36,234 nt of DNA from Melioribacter roseus (GTDB lineage Bacteria; Bacteroidota; Ignavibacteria; Ignavibacteriales; Melioribacteraceae). Position numbers and translations under genes: made by a program. The stretch is from contig DYJK01000026.1 of the NCBI GenBank assembly GCA_020723165.1, positions 1-36,234 on the forward strand, given 5' to 3'. How positions within the stretch are numbered: position 1 is the stretch's first letter; every line of letters starts with the position of its first letter. The notes under the pieces are model-generated. The model ran no database searches, was not told where the DNA came from, and worked only from the letters and a program-made list of their open reading frames with translations. Positions 16,568 to 23,837 of this stretch are shown here, piece by piece.

Positions 16568-18106
16568 ATGCCTATTATTCTTGATGGTTCCAATTTAACA
16601 GTAGAAAAATTAGTAGCAATTGCACGTTACAAAGAAAAAGTTGAATTACATCCCGATGCGCTTGAAAGAATTAAAATCTGCCGCACAATGTTAGAAGAAA
16701 AGATCAACGCACATGAAATTATGTATGGGGTCAATACCGGTATTGGTGAATTTTCCGAAGTCGTTTTGAACGATGACCAGGTAAAAGAGTTTCAAAAATA
16801 TTTGATCTATAACCATGCTGCCGGTATTGGTGACCCGGCACCAATCGAATATGTACGCGGCGCTATTACCGGAAGAATAAATGTTCATGCTCATGGAATG
16901 AGCGGCTGCCGTCCAGAAATAACTTTAACTCTTATTGAAATGCTGAATAAAGAAGTAACACCGGTCGTATGCCAGAAAGGATCTGTTGGCGCATGCGGAG
17001 ACCTTGCACCGATGAGCCAGATAGCATTGCTAATGATGGGAGAAGGCGAGGCATTTTACAAAGGAGAAAAACTTCCCGGTAAAGTTGCATTTGAAAAAGC
17101 CGGGATTAAAATACCGGGTTTACAAGCTCGCGATGGACTTGCAACAATCAACGGATCAAATTTGCTTACCGCGATGAGTGCAATACATCTATATGATATC
17201 AACCGCTGGCTCAAACAATCCGAGATTGCTTGTGCTATGACACTCGAAGCATTACTTGCCAATTTGAAACCTTATGATTCAAGATTGCATGAAGTTCGCG
17301 GATTTAGTGGTGCAATTCGCAGCGCAAAATCTATTATGAAAAATATTATGGGGAGTGATCTTCAAACCGGCAAGATTAAAACAAAAGTGCAAGATGCATA
17401 TTCGATGCGATCTTCTCCGCAAGTAATCGGTGCTGCACATGATGCAGTTCGTTGGGCAAAAGAGCAAGTTGAGATTGAGTTGAACGGTGTTGGTGATAAC
17501 CCCATTTTCTTACCGCAGCATAGATTAACATTGACCGGTGCAAATTTCCAGGGCACTCCGGTGAGTTTGCCGATGGATATGGTCGGCGCTGCTGTTACAA
17601 TGATTAGTGTTTTATCCGAACGTAGATTGAATAGACTATTGAATCCAGCATTAAGTGTAGGACTCCCGGAGTTTCTAACAAAAGGTGCCGGAATGTTTTC
17701 AGGATTAATGCTTAGCCAGTACACAGCAGATTCATTAATTGTCGAACAAAGAATTTTATCGACACCGGCATCGATTCAATCAATTCCGGCGGCGGCAGAT
17801 CAAGAAGATTTTGTTTCAATGGGAATGAACACAGCAATAAAGAATGCTCAAATATTAGATAATGCTTATGGCGTTTTGGGAATTGAATTTATTGCCGCTA
17901 CACAAGCACTCGATTTCAGAAATTTCCAAAACGGAAAAGGCGTTACAAAGGCACGCGAAGTTGTACGCAGACATGTAGCACATCTCGATGTTGATCGTCC
18001 ACTTTATCCCGATCACACAAAAATGAAAGAAGTGGTAAAGAGTTGTGAGATTTTGGAGGAAGTAGAAAAAGAAATCGGCTCACTTGAATTGACTCTGCCA
18101 TCCTGA
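16568..18106 (+). CDS. MIO-family aromatic amino acid ammonia-lyase (histidine ammonia-lyase-like)
   Basis: A 512-residue member of the histidine/phenylalanine ammonia-lyase family, which forms the MIO cofactor from an Ala-Ser-Gly triad. Here the triad is Ala142-Cys143-Gly144 (GSVGACGDLAPMS). Other active-site residues match the Pseudomonas HutH positions closely: Tyr53 (MYGVNTGIG), His83 (YNHAAGIG), Asn195 (TINGSN), Tyr278 and Arg281 (AYSMRSSPQ), Phe327 (GANFQG) and Glu413. The usual NQEDH is DQEDF, so histidine may not be the substrate. It would eliminate ammonia from an L-amino acid to give an arylacrylate. No hutU/hutI/hutG genes are adjacent. Good ribosome site AGAGG six bases before the ATG. 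Its stop codon lies at the edge of a dispersed repeat. Confidence 0.88.
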   Translation: MPIILDGSNLTVEKLVAIARYKEKVELHPDALERIKICRTMLEEKINAHEIMYGVNTGIGEFSEVVLNDDQVKEFQKYLIYNHAAGIGDPAPIEYVRGAITGRINVHAHGMSGCRPEITLTLIEMLNKEVTPVVCQKGSVGACGDLAPMSQIALLMMGEGEAFYKGEKLPGKVAFEKAGIKIPGLQARDGLATINGSNLLTAMSAIHLYDINRWLKQSEIACAMTLEALLANLKPYDSRLHEVRGFSGAIRSAKSIMKNIMGSDLQTGKIKTKVQDAYSMRSSPQVIGAAHDAVRWAKEQVEIELNGVGDNPIFLPQHRLTLTGANFQGTPVSLPMDMVGAAVTMISVLSERRLNRLLNPALSVGLPEFLTKGAGMFSGLMLSQYTADSLIVEQRILSTPASIQSIPAAADQEDFVSMGMNTAIKNAQILDNAYGVLGIEFIAATQALDFRNFQNGKGVTKAREVVRRHVAHLDVDRPLYPDHTKMKEVVKSCEILEEVEKEIGSLELTLPS

Positions 18107-18198
18107 GGTTTACATTGAGCTTATCAAAACATTTTTCCGAAGAAGAATCTTCATACACAATAGGTAGGAGATTCTTCTTCGCTTCGCTCATCAGAATT
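18099..18198. repeat. MITE-like repeat at the ammonia-lyase 3' end
   Basis: A ~100-bp element overlapping the ammonia-lyase stop (TCCTGAGG). It contains a 12-bp inverted repeat, GAAGAAGAATCT (18139-18150) and AGATTCTTCTTC (18169-18180). It ends GGTAGGAGATTCTTCTTCG...CTCATCAGAATT, closely matching the unit at 22369-22415 (GTAGGAGATTCTTCGTCG...CTCAGAATT). It is therefore a dispersed family within the window. It may also terminate transcription. Confidence 0.65.
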
Positions 18199-18374
18199 TA
18201 AGTTGTCTCAAAATTGCGGATTTTCTTAAATAAAATTTCTATTTTCAATTGTGAATAATGGATATCCGTTTTCTTATATAAAATTGTTTTCTGTCCCATC
18301 TTTTTTAGAAGTCGATTGTGAACTTCTCTCTCTATTTTAATTGTTTTTATAAATAAAACAACCGTGAGGTTAAA

Positions 18375-20531
18375 ATGAAAATTAAGAGCACAGTCTTTTT
18401 CGCTGCCTTAGTAATATTATTTTTCATCGCTTCAAATAATTACTCCCCGGTTTACTCGCAAGATTTAAGTTCGTTACAAATAGATTTCGGCGAAATCCCT
18501 TCGGCAACTATGCCGCTCGATATAGCATTGAAGCACCGCTTCAAAATAAAAAACAACGGAACGACAAATTTAATTTTTGATTTGCAAGCGAGAGTAATCG
18601 ATACAAACCAGGAAGCGGTTACTTTTCCGCAGCCGCCGGTTTTGTATCTCGCACCGGCTGAAGAAATCGAGATCGCTTGCATACTCGATGCGGCAACCGG
18701 TAATTTAGGTATACTCCCAGTTGGGCAACACACGAGAAGTGTTAAATACAAATTCATCAATCATAATAATAGTGCAGACTCTGTTTCCGCAACTGCGACT
18801 TATTCAATTACGGTGATCGACAAAAACAACATTTCCGGTTCTTATTCCGTTAGCGGAAAAGTTGTTGATGAAAATGGCAACCCGGTCCCGAATGTTCAGA
18901 TTAATCTCGATACCGGTGCGGATTTTAGTCTGCCCAACGGAACAAACAACAATGGCGAGTTCAATTATTCCGTTCCGTACAACACAAAATGGATGATCAA
19001 AGCAAGCAAGGAAGGTTACAACGATGCATACCAGTTTGTAGATTTGAATCAAGCCGGGCAATATCAGATTGTGTTGACGCGTGCAAAATTTTACAGCGTA
19101 AATTTTCAAACCAAAGCTTCGGTTGATTTTGATTTCGGATTTTGGCAAGGTGCGGTTTCGGATGATGAAAGTAAAATTCTTCTTACGCAAGGAATGGAAA
19201 TTTGGTACAACGATAATCTACGTACCGAGAGTAAATTATTTCTTTACAACTCTGGCGGCACAAAAATTTGGGAACACCCGATGGGATACGAATCGTGGGG
19301 AATTTCAATCAGCCGCGACGGTAATTATGCCGCTTACGCGCAGAAGCATATCACTCAGCCGAAAATTGTTTTGCTCGAAACTTCTTCTCCAACAGTATTG
19401 TGGGAAAAAGATTTTGATATTCAAAATTTTCCGACCGGCTCCTTTTTCATCGGGCACAACAGCAATGAAATAAGAATCTCGAACACAAATAAGTATGTTG
19501 CTCTTGGCAGCGGCGAAGGTGATTTTTATCTTCTCGATTTACCGACCGGAAATTTATTGTGGACTAAATTCACTGCCGGACAAGTTAGAAATGTTAGATT
19601 TTCCAGTGATGATAATTACGTTTACGTCGGAAGCGACCCGTGGCTTTACAAAGTTAACACCGCCAATGGATCTGTAGTTTGGAAATCTTACATTTACTCG
19701 TGGCCCCTCCATTACGGATTGCGTTTATCGCCCGATGAAAGTTTGATCGCATCGATGGTAAAAAGCGGCGAGATAACCGTTATCAACACAAGCGACGGTT
19801 CAAAAGTTTGGGATTTCGATCCCGGCGTGATTGGGCAGTGGCTTGAATTTTCTCGCGACGGCAAACAAATTGCCGCTTCTGCATTTGGCGGCGTTTGGGT
19901 TTTTGACATTGCAACCGGCGAACCTTCATGGAGAGTTAAAGGCACAAAAGCCGGGTACTTTTCAAAAGATAACAACTACCTACTTTTGTTCAACGAACTT
20001 TACACAAAAGAAGGAACAAGAATTTACATGTTGCCGCAAAATCAAGGCGGACAGTTTGCATTCATAAATGAAAACAACACAAACGCTGTGTTGGCAACCG
20101 GGCAAATGTATTCACCCGGCGTAGGATTGGTATTTTACGAAGGAACTGTTACAGATGTTGAACAAGAAAATTTACTGCCGCAATCTTTTTCGCTGGAACA
20201 GAATTATCCGAATCCGTTTAATCCGTCAACAACGATTGAGTATTTTATTCCGACCTCACCCTTGAATCCCTCTCCTTACCAAGGAGAGGGACATAGGGAA
20301 AAGTTAGTTACATTAAAAGTGTATGATATTCTAGGAAGTGAAGTTGCAACGCTCGTGAATGAAAAACAAACTCCGGGAAAATATTCTGTACAGTTTAACG
20401 TAGAGACAGTGCGCGCAACATCTCTACCAAGCGGAATTTCCGCCCAAGGCGGATACGCCTCTGGCGTATATTTCTACACTTTAACAGTTGGTTCATATCA
20501 CTCGGCAAGAAAAATGGTTTTGCTGAAATGA
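18375..20531 (+). CDS. Secreted propeller protein with T9SS type A sorting domain
   Basis: A 718-residue exported protein. Signal peptide 1-28 (VFFAALVILFFIA, cut near VYS-QD). An Ig/Hydin-like region (30-150) is followed by a carboxypeptidase-regulatory-like domain (about 153-235, GSYSVSGKVVDENGNPVPNV). A PQQ/WD40-like propeller (about 245-590) has repeated VVWKSYIYSW, KVWDFDPG and EPSWRVKG strands. The C-terminal Por sorting domain (about 600-718) has NYPNPFNPSTTIEY at 610-623, VTLKVYDILGSEVATLVN, PSG...GVYFYTL and a final KMVLLK. Type IX secretion would carry it over the outer membrane, with cleavage of the tail and possible surface attachment. Palindromic repeats have inserted in frame inside the sorting domain. 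SD GAGG is five bases before the ATG. Confidence 0.9.
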   Translation: MKIKSTVFFAALVILFFIASNNYSPVYSQDLSSLQIDFGEIPSATMPLDIALKHRFKIKNNGTTNLIFDLQARVIDTNQEAVTFPQPPVLYLAPAEEIEIACILDAATGNLGILPVGQHTRSVKYKFINHNNSADSVSATATYSITVIDKNNISGSYSVSGKVVDENGNPVPNVQINLDTGADFSLPNGTNNNGEFNYSVPYNTKWMIKASKEGYNDAYQFVDLNQAGQYQIVLTRAKFYSVNFQTKASVDFDFGFWQGAVSDDESKILLTQGMEIWYNDNLRTESKLFLYNSGGTKIWEHPMGYESWGISISRDGNYAAYAQKHITQPKIVLLETSSPTVLWEKDFDIQNFPTGSFFIGHNSNEIRISNTNKYVALGSGEGDFYLLDLPTGNLLWTKFTAGQVRNVRFSSDDNYVYVGSDPWLYKVNTANGSVVWKSYIYSWPLHYGLRLSPDESLIASMVKSGEITVINTSDGSKVWDFDPGVIGQWLEFSRDGKQIAASAFGGVWVFDIATGEPSWRVKGTKAGYFSKDNNYLLLFNELYTKEGTRIYMLPQNQGGQFAFINENNTNAVLATGQMYSPGVGLVFYEGTVTDVEQENLLPQSFSLEQNYPNPFNPSTTIEYFIPTSPLNPSPYQGEGHREKLVTLKVYDILGSEVATLVNEKQTPGKYSVQFNVETVRATSLPSGISAQGGYASGVYFYTLTVGSYHSARKMVLLK
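20268..20290. repeat. In-frame palindrome CCCTCTCCTT-acc-AAGGAGAGGG
   Basis: A perfect 10-bp stem with a 3-base loop inside the T9SS gene. Together with neighbouring bases it encodes the extra segment TSPLNPSPYQGEGHREKL between the TTIEYFIP and VTLKVYD strands, which normally lie close together in this domain. It looks like a short repeat element fixed in frame. Confidence 0.75.
20400..20427. repeat. In-frame GTAGAGAC-type palindrome, 28 bp
   Basis: Runs GTAGAGACAGTGCG then CGCAACATCTCTAC; 11 of 14 positions pair. It encodes VETVRATSLP, replacing the usual short linker before LPSG in the sorting domain. Its outer arms GTAGAGA/TCTCTAC match the perfect palindrome at 20543-20571, just after the stop codon. 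Confidence 0.7.
20431..20466. repeat. In-frame GC-rich insert duplicating the Ser-Gly of LPSG
   Basis: Contains GCGGAATTTCCGC (palindrome) followed by CCAAGGCGGATACGCCTCTG. It encodes GISAQGGYAS, so the usual LPSGVYFY becomes LPSG-ISAQGGYA-SGVYFY. Ten extra codons, frame kept, palindromic sub-units: most simply an inserted repeat. Confidence 0.65.
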
Positions 20532-20542
20532 AAAATAAGATG

Positions 20543-20571
20543 GTAGAGACGACTCGGCGAGTCGTCTCTAC
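20543..20571. repeat. Perfect 29-bp palindrome GTAGAGACGACTCG-g-CGAGTCGTCTCTAC
   Basis: A 14-bp perfect stem around one central base, 11 bp after the T9SS gene stop and just before the convergent lipoprotein gene's stop (20575). It could end transcription from both sides, but no T-run follows, so it is more likely a REP-like element; the arms match the in-frame element at 20400-20427. Confidence 0.8.
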
Positions 20572-20574
20572 AAC

Positions 20575-21024
20575 TTACTCACTCAACTCAAATTCTTTTT
20601 CTATCGAAATTTTCTTCTGCGAATAATCATCCGTTACATTGAAAATGATTTTGTATTTGCCCGGCAGATATGTTGAATCGAGTTCTGCTTGCATTTCGAT
20701 GGGCAGATCGGCGAATCTCTCTTTTGATTTTTCGTCGATCAATCCTTCACCGATTCCTTCGAGAAGTTTTCCTTCAGGTGTTTTTAAATCAACCATGTAA
20801 GAGAGTTTTACCGAGTAAATTTCATTATTCTCATTCTGCACAAAACCTTTAACACGGCACGTTGCGTTTAATTCCCATCCGGGACTTATCGAATATGCAA
20901 ATGCCTCCGCGGAAAAGAGTTCGAGTTTTTCTTCATTGCTTGAACAAGCTGAGAAAAAAACTACAATTAAAAAAAGGGTCGAATAGATTCGACCCTTGTA
21001 AGAGTTTTGATTTACAAATTTCAT
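20575..21024 (-). CDS. Small lipoprotein of unknown function, coupled to serC
   Basis: A 149-residue protein with a lipoprotein signal: basic start (MKFVNQNSYKGR), hydrophobic IYSTLFLIVVFF, then SAC with Cys27. The mature part is beta-rich and ends with an Ig-like pattern (YLPGKYKIIFNVTDDYSQKK). No known family recognised. Its ATG (21024) lies one base after the serC TGA (TGATATG), so it is probably translated from serC readthrough mRNA. A strong hairpin plus T-run lies inside the signal-peptide codons on the same strand and may cut expression relative to serC. A link to serine synthesis is not implied by the protein. Confidence 0.75.
   Translation of the reverse strand: MKFVNQNSYKGRIYSTLFLIVVFFSACSSNEEKLELFSAEAFAYSISPGWELNATCRVKGFVQNENNEIYSVKLSYMVDLKTPEGKLLEGIGEGLIDEKSKERFADLPIEMQAELDSTYLPGKYKIIFNVTDDYSQKKISIEKEFELSE
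20969..20997 (-). terminator. Hairpin with T-run inside lipoprotein signal codons
   Basis: On the minus strand AAGGGTCGAAT-ct-ATTCGACCCTT (stem 11 bp, loop 2) runs straight into TTTTT, the form of an intrinsic terminator. It lies 27-55 bases into the lipoprotein gene and just past serC. It may partly terminate the serC transcript. Confidence 0.6.
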
Positions 21025-21025
21025 A

Positions 21026-22111
21026 TCAATTATTCTTTTTAAAATCTTCCATGAATGCAGTCAAATCTTCGACACCTTTTTTGGGGAAGGCGTTGTAGAT
21101 TGATGCACGGATTCCGCCGACGGATCTGTGTCCTTTCAATCCATCAAATCCTTTCTTCTTCGCTTCATCAATAAATTTCTTTTCGAGTTCCTCGTTCGGC
21201 AAACGATAAGTTATGTTCATCAACGAACGGTCTTCTGCAACAATGGTGCCTTTGTAGTAACCGCCGCTTGTATCGATAGCATCGTACAAAATTTTTGCTT
21301 TGTCCATGTTACGTTTGTACATCTCATCGAGTCCGCCCATGTTTAACAACCACTTGAATACCAATCCGGCAATGTAAATACCGAATGTTGTCGGTGTGTT
21401 GTACATCGAATCGTTCTCCGCGTGGATTTTATAATTCATATATGTGTGAAGTGAATCGGAGCTTCTTTCCAAAAGATCTTTTTTAATAATTACAACGGTA
21501 ACACCAGCCGGACCAATATTTTTTTGCGCGCCGGCGTAAACCAAACCGTATTTGTTGATATCAATTTTTTTGTGGAGGAAATCCGAAGAAGCATCGCACA
21601 CAAGCGGAACATTTCCAACTTCGGGTTCATTGCGCCATTCCGTTCCGTAAATTGTATTGTTGGATGTGAAGTGAACGTACGATGTATCGGGATCGAGTTT
21701 TAATTCCGACTGTTTCGGAATGCGTACAAAACTTTCGCTTTCTGTGGTAGCCGCAATATTTACAGCGCCGACTCTCTTTGCTTCTTTAACAGATTTCTTT
21801 GCCCACGAACCGGTAACAATATAATCTGCTTTATTTTTCGGCGGCATCAAGTTAAGCGGAACCATTGAGAATTGCAGTGTAGCACCGCCTTGCAAAAATA
21901 ACACTGCATAGTTATCTCCGATGCTCAACAATTTGCGCAAGTCAGCTTCTGCATCTTTAATTATACCGTCAAAAATTTTTCCGCGGTGACTCATTTCCAT
22001 TACGCTCATTCCGCTTCCTTTGTAAGAATACAAATCTTTCTGTGCTTCAAGCAGAACTTCTTCTGGTAATATCGCCGGACCAGCACTTAAATTATAAATT
22101 CGTTTTTCCAT
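21026..22111 (-). CDS. serC: Phosphoserine aminotransferase
   Basis: A 361-residue SerC starting MEKRIYNLSAGPAILPEEVL. It has the PLP-fold landmarks GGATLQFSMVPLNL, a substrate/cofactor segment (VTGSWAKKSVKEA) and YAGAQKNIGPAGVTVVII, whose lysine (AQKN) forms the PLP Schiff base. The tail GLKGHRSVGGIRASIYNAF carries the phosphate-binding HRSVGG-R. It makes O-phosphoserine from 3-phosphohydroxypyruvate and glutamate, and may also serve vitamin B6 synthesis. SD AAAGGA precedes the ATG at 22111. In many Bacteroidota serC is followed or preceded by serA and a DUF1015 gene; here DUF1015 is present but no serA, and the gap holds repeats. Confidence 0.97.
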   Translation of the reverse strand: MEKRIYNLSAGPAILPEEVLLEAQKDLYSYKGSGMSVMEMSHRGKIFDGIIKDAEADLRKLLSIGDNYAVLFLQGGATLQFSMVPLNLMPPKNKADYIVTGSWAKKSVKEAKRVGAVNIAATTESESFVRIPKQSELKLDPDTSYVHFTSNNTIYGTEWRNEPEVGNVPLVCDASSDFLHKKIDINKYGLVYAGAQKNIGPAGVTVVIIKKDLLERSSDSLHTYMNYKIHAENDSMYNTPTTFGIYIAGLVFKWLLNMGGLDEMYKRNMDKAKILYDAIDTSGGYYKGTIVAEDRSLMNITYRLPNEELEKKFIDEAKKKGFDGLKGHRSVGGIRASIYNAFPKKGVEDLTAFMEDFKKNN

Positions 22112-22413
22112 TTTTCCTTTTCTCCGTTTATTTTTTTTTAATTCTGATCCCGACGCAGTCGGGAGAAGAATCTCCTACCATATCGTGCTAAAGATTTTTC
22201 TTCTAAGCTGTTACAAATAAATAATTTTTTCCTCGACATTGTTTTACAAAAACAACCGATCAATAAAATCTGACTTGTTTGTTGCAAGCTAACTCTTGTA
22301 AACTTTTTTCGTTTTACACATTTATGCTGCAATTGTTATCCGCCAAACTAAATCTCTTACTCACTCGAGTAGGAGATTCTTCGTCGTCCCGATTTCATCG
22401 GGACTCCTCAGAA
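22112..22413. other. Intergenic region between DUF1015 gene and serC, bounded by inverted repeats
   Basis: About 300 bp without a credible gene; a 64-codon frame on the minus strand has no family features. Both ends are repeat units facing each other (22138-22178 and 22369-22417). The ~190 bp between them is AT-rich and should hold the serC promoter and leader, but I cannot place a convincing promoter. Confidence 0.5.
22138..22178 (-). repeat. MITE-like repeat unit, left arm
   Basis: Begins TTAATTCTGA, contains the internal hairpin TCCCGAC-GCA-GTCGGGA and ends AGAAGAATCTCCTAC. This is the inverted form of the unit at 22369-22417, whose end TCAGAATTAA is the exact complement of TTAATTCTGA. 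Confidence 0.7.
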
Positions 22414-22417
22414 TTAA
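22369..22417 (+). repeat. MITE-like repeat unit, right arm, overlapping a stop codon
   Basis: GTAGGAGATTCTTCGTCG followed by the hairpin TCCCGAT-TTC-ATCGGGA and the end CTCAGAATTAA. The last bases cover the TAA stop (22414-22416) of the minus-strand DUF1015 gene. Same family as the element at 18099-18198. Confidence 0.7.
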
Positions 22418-23649
22418 ATGGTATGCACCAGCAACCCGTCCCGCAGTTTTGGTTCAAACCATGTTGATTTCGGCGGCATAATTTCTCCGGCATCGGAAAT
22501 GTTTATGAGATCATCGAGCGTTACCGGATACATCGAAAATGCAACAGCCGCTTTTCCGCCGTCAACTAATTTTACCAGTTCATCTGTGCCGCGTATTCCG
22601 CCGATGAAATCAATTCTGTTGTCTGTACGCGGATCTTCGATGCCAAGTACGGGGTGCAGTAAATAATTCTGCAGAATACTTACATCAAGATTTTCACCAA
22701 CTGTCGTTCCCGGTTTAACATTTCCGTTCGGTTTGATCAGGTACCATTTTTTATCAATGTACATCGCAAAAGTTTTGCTTGAAGAAGGTTTCGAAGAAGA
22801 TGTTTCTTCAACTGTAAAGTTGCTTTTTATTTTTTCCATGAATTTATCTTTATCGTTTCCGTGCAGATCATGCACAACGCGGTTGTACGGCATAATTCTT
22901 AACTGATCAGCCGGGAAAAGTACTGCGAGAAAATAATTATATTCTTCGGTGCCGGTATGATTTGAGTTGAGTTCCTTTTTGACTTTCTGCGCACGGCTTG
23001 CACTTGCCGCTCGGTGATGACCATCAGCGATGTAAAGATTTTTTACTTTCGCGATCTCGTCAACAACCGCATTGGCGGCTTCCACCGGCATTACCCAAAC
23101 TTGATGTTTAATTCCATCAACCGCGGTAAAATCATAAACGGGAGAATTTTTCTTCATTGTTTCGTTTACAATTTTATCGACTTCGTGAACTCCTTTATAA
23201 GTTAAGAATACGGGACCGGTTTGTGCTTCGGTTGTAACAATATGATTTGTTCTGTCGTCTTCTTTTACTTTGCGCGTCTTCTCATGTTTTTTTATAACGT
23301 CGTTGTTATAATCTTCAACTGAAAAAGTTGCGGCAATTCCGGTTTGAGAATGAATGCCCATTGTAAGTTTATAAATATAAAGCTTCGGTTCATTTTCTTG
23401 AATCAGCGGAGCTTCTTCTTTCAATCTTTCGAAATTAGATTTTGCTTTCTGATAAACTTCCGAAGAATATGTATTGACATCATGTTTCAATTCAATTTCC
23501 GAACGCGTGACTCGAAGAAAACTGAGCGGATTACCTTTTGCAAGTTCTGCCGCTTCTTCTTTGTTCACAACATCGTAAGGAACGCTTGCAACAAGATGAG
23601 CTACTTTTCCATGTGGTCTAACTGCTCTAAAGGGTCGTATTACAGCCAT
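22414..23649 (-). CDS. DUF1015 family protein
   Basis: A 411-residue protein with the DUF1015 profile: N-terminal IRPFRAVRPHGKVAHLVASV and PYDVVN, LSFLRVTRSEIEL, the central DGHHRAASASR (a conserved DGHHR-like motif) and C-terminal FSMYPVTLDDLINISDAGEI followed by MPPKSTWFEPKLRDGLLVH. The family is widespread in Bacteroidota and often next to serC/serA. The reaction is not established, though the HHR motif and fold suggest a small-molecule enzyme; some members are annotated as HTH-containing or SpoOJ-like without proof. ATG at 23649 with GGAG five bases upstream. The TAA stop lies inside a repeat arm. Likely transcribed toward serC, with a repeat-filled gap. Confidence 0.88.
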   Translation of the reverse strand: MAVIRPFRAVRPHGKVAHLVASVPYDVVNKEEAAELAKGNPLSFLRVTRSEIELKHDVNTYSSEVYQKAKSNFERLKEEAPLIQENEPKLYIYKLTMGIHSQTGIAATFSVEDYNNDVIKKHEKTRKVKEDDRTNHIVTTEAQTGPVFLTYKGVHEVDKIVNETMKKNSPVYDFTAVDGIKHQVWVMPVEAANAVVDEIAKVKNLYIADGHHRAASASRAQKVKKELNSNHTGTEEYNYFLAVLFPADQLRIMPYNRVVHDLHGNDKDKFMEKIKSNFTVEETSSSKPSSSKTFAMYIDKKWYLIKPNGNVKPGTTVGENLDVSILQNYLLHPVLGIEDPRTDNRIDFIGGIRGTDELVKLVDGGKAAVAFSMYPVTLDDLINISDAGEIMPPKSTWFEPKLRDGLLVHTI

Positions 23650-23760
23650 TTATTCTCCGGAAAATTGAAAAATTGTGTTGGGAAAATTACTACTTAAAGG
23701 TAAGATAGTAAAATTAATCAACGCCGGATTTTCATTACCGGCAGATAAAATTTTAATCTA

Positions 23761-23831
23761 AAATTCTTGTCCGAAGGAATCCTTCGGACGTCCCGATTCT
23801 TCAACCCAGATCAGAATCGAGACAAGAAATT
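23761..23831. repeat. 71-bp composite palindromic element with inverted ends
   Basis: Outer arms AAATTCTTGTC (23761-23771) and GACAAGAAATT (23821-23831) pair at 10 of 11 positions. Inside are a perfect hairpin GTCCGAAGGA-a-TCCTTCGGAC (23769-23789) and CGATTCT/AGAATCG (23794-23800, 23813-23819). It lies between the DUF1015 start and the TlpA-family stop. MITE-like; may also terminate the TlpA-family transcript. Confidence 0.65.
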
Positions 23832-23837
23832 AGAAAA

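Noticed and set aside
16568-18106. Complete histidine-utilisation operon
   Set aside because: No hutU, hutI or hutG neighbours; the only linked genes are envelope or secreted proteins, and the NQEDH motif is changed.
22138-22332. 64-codon minus-strand frame between serC and DUF1015
   Set aside because: Mostly repeat DNA and AT-rich leader; basic, low-complexity translation and no ribosome site.
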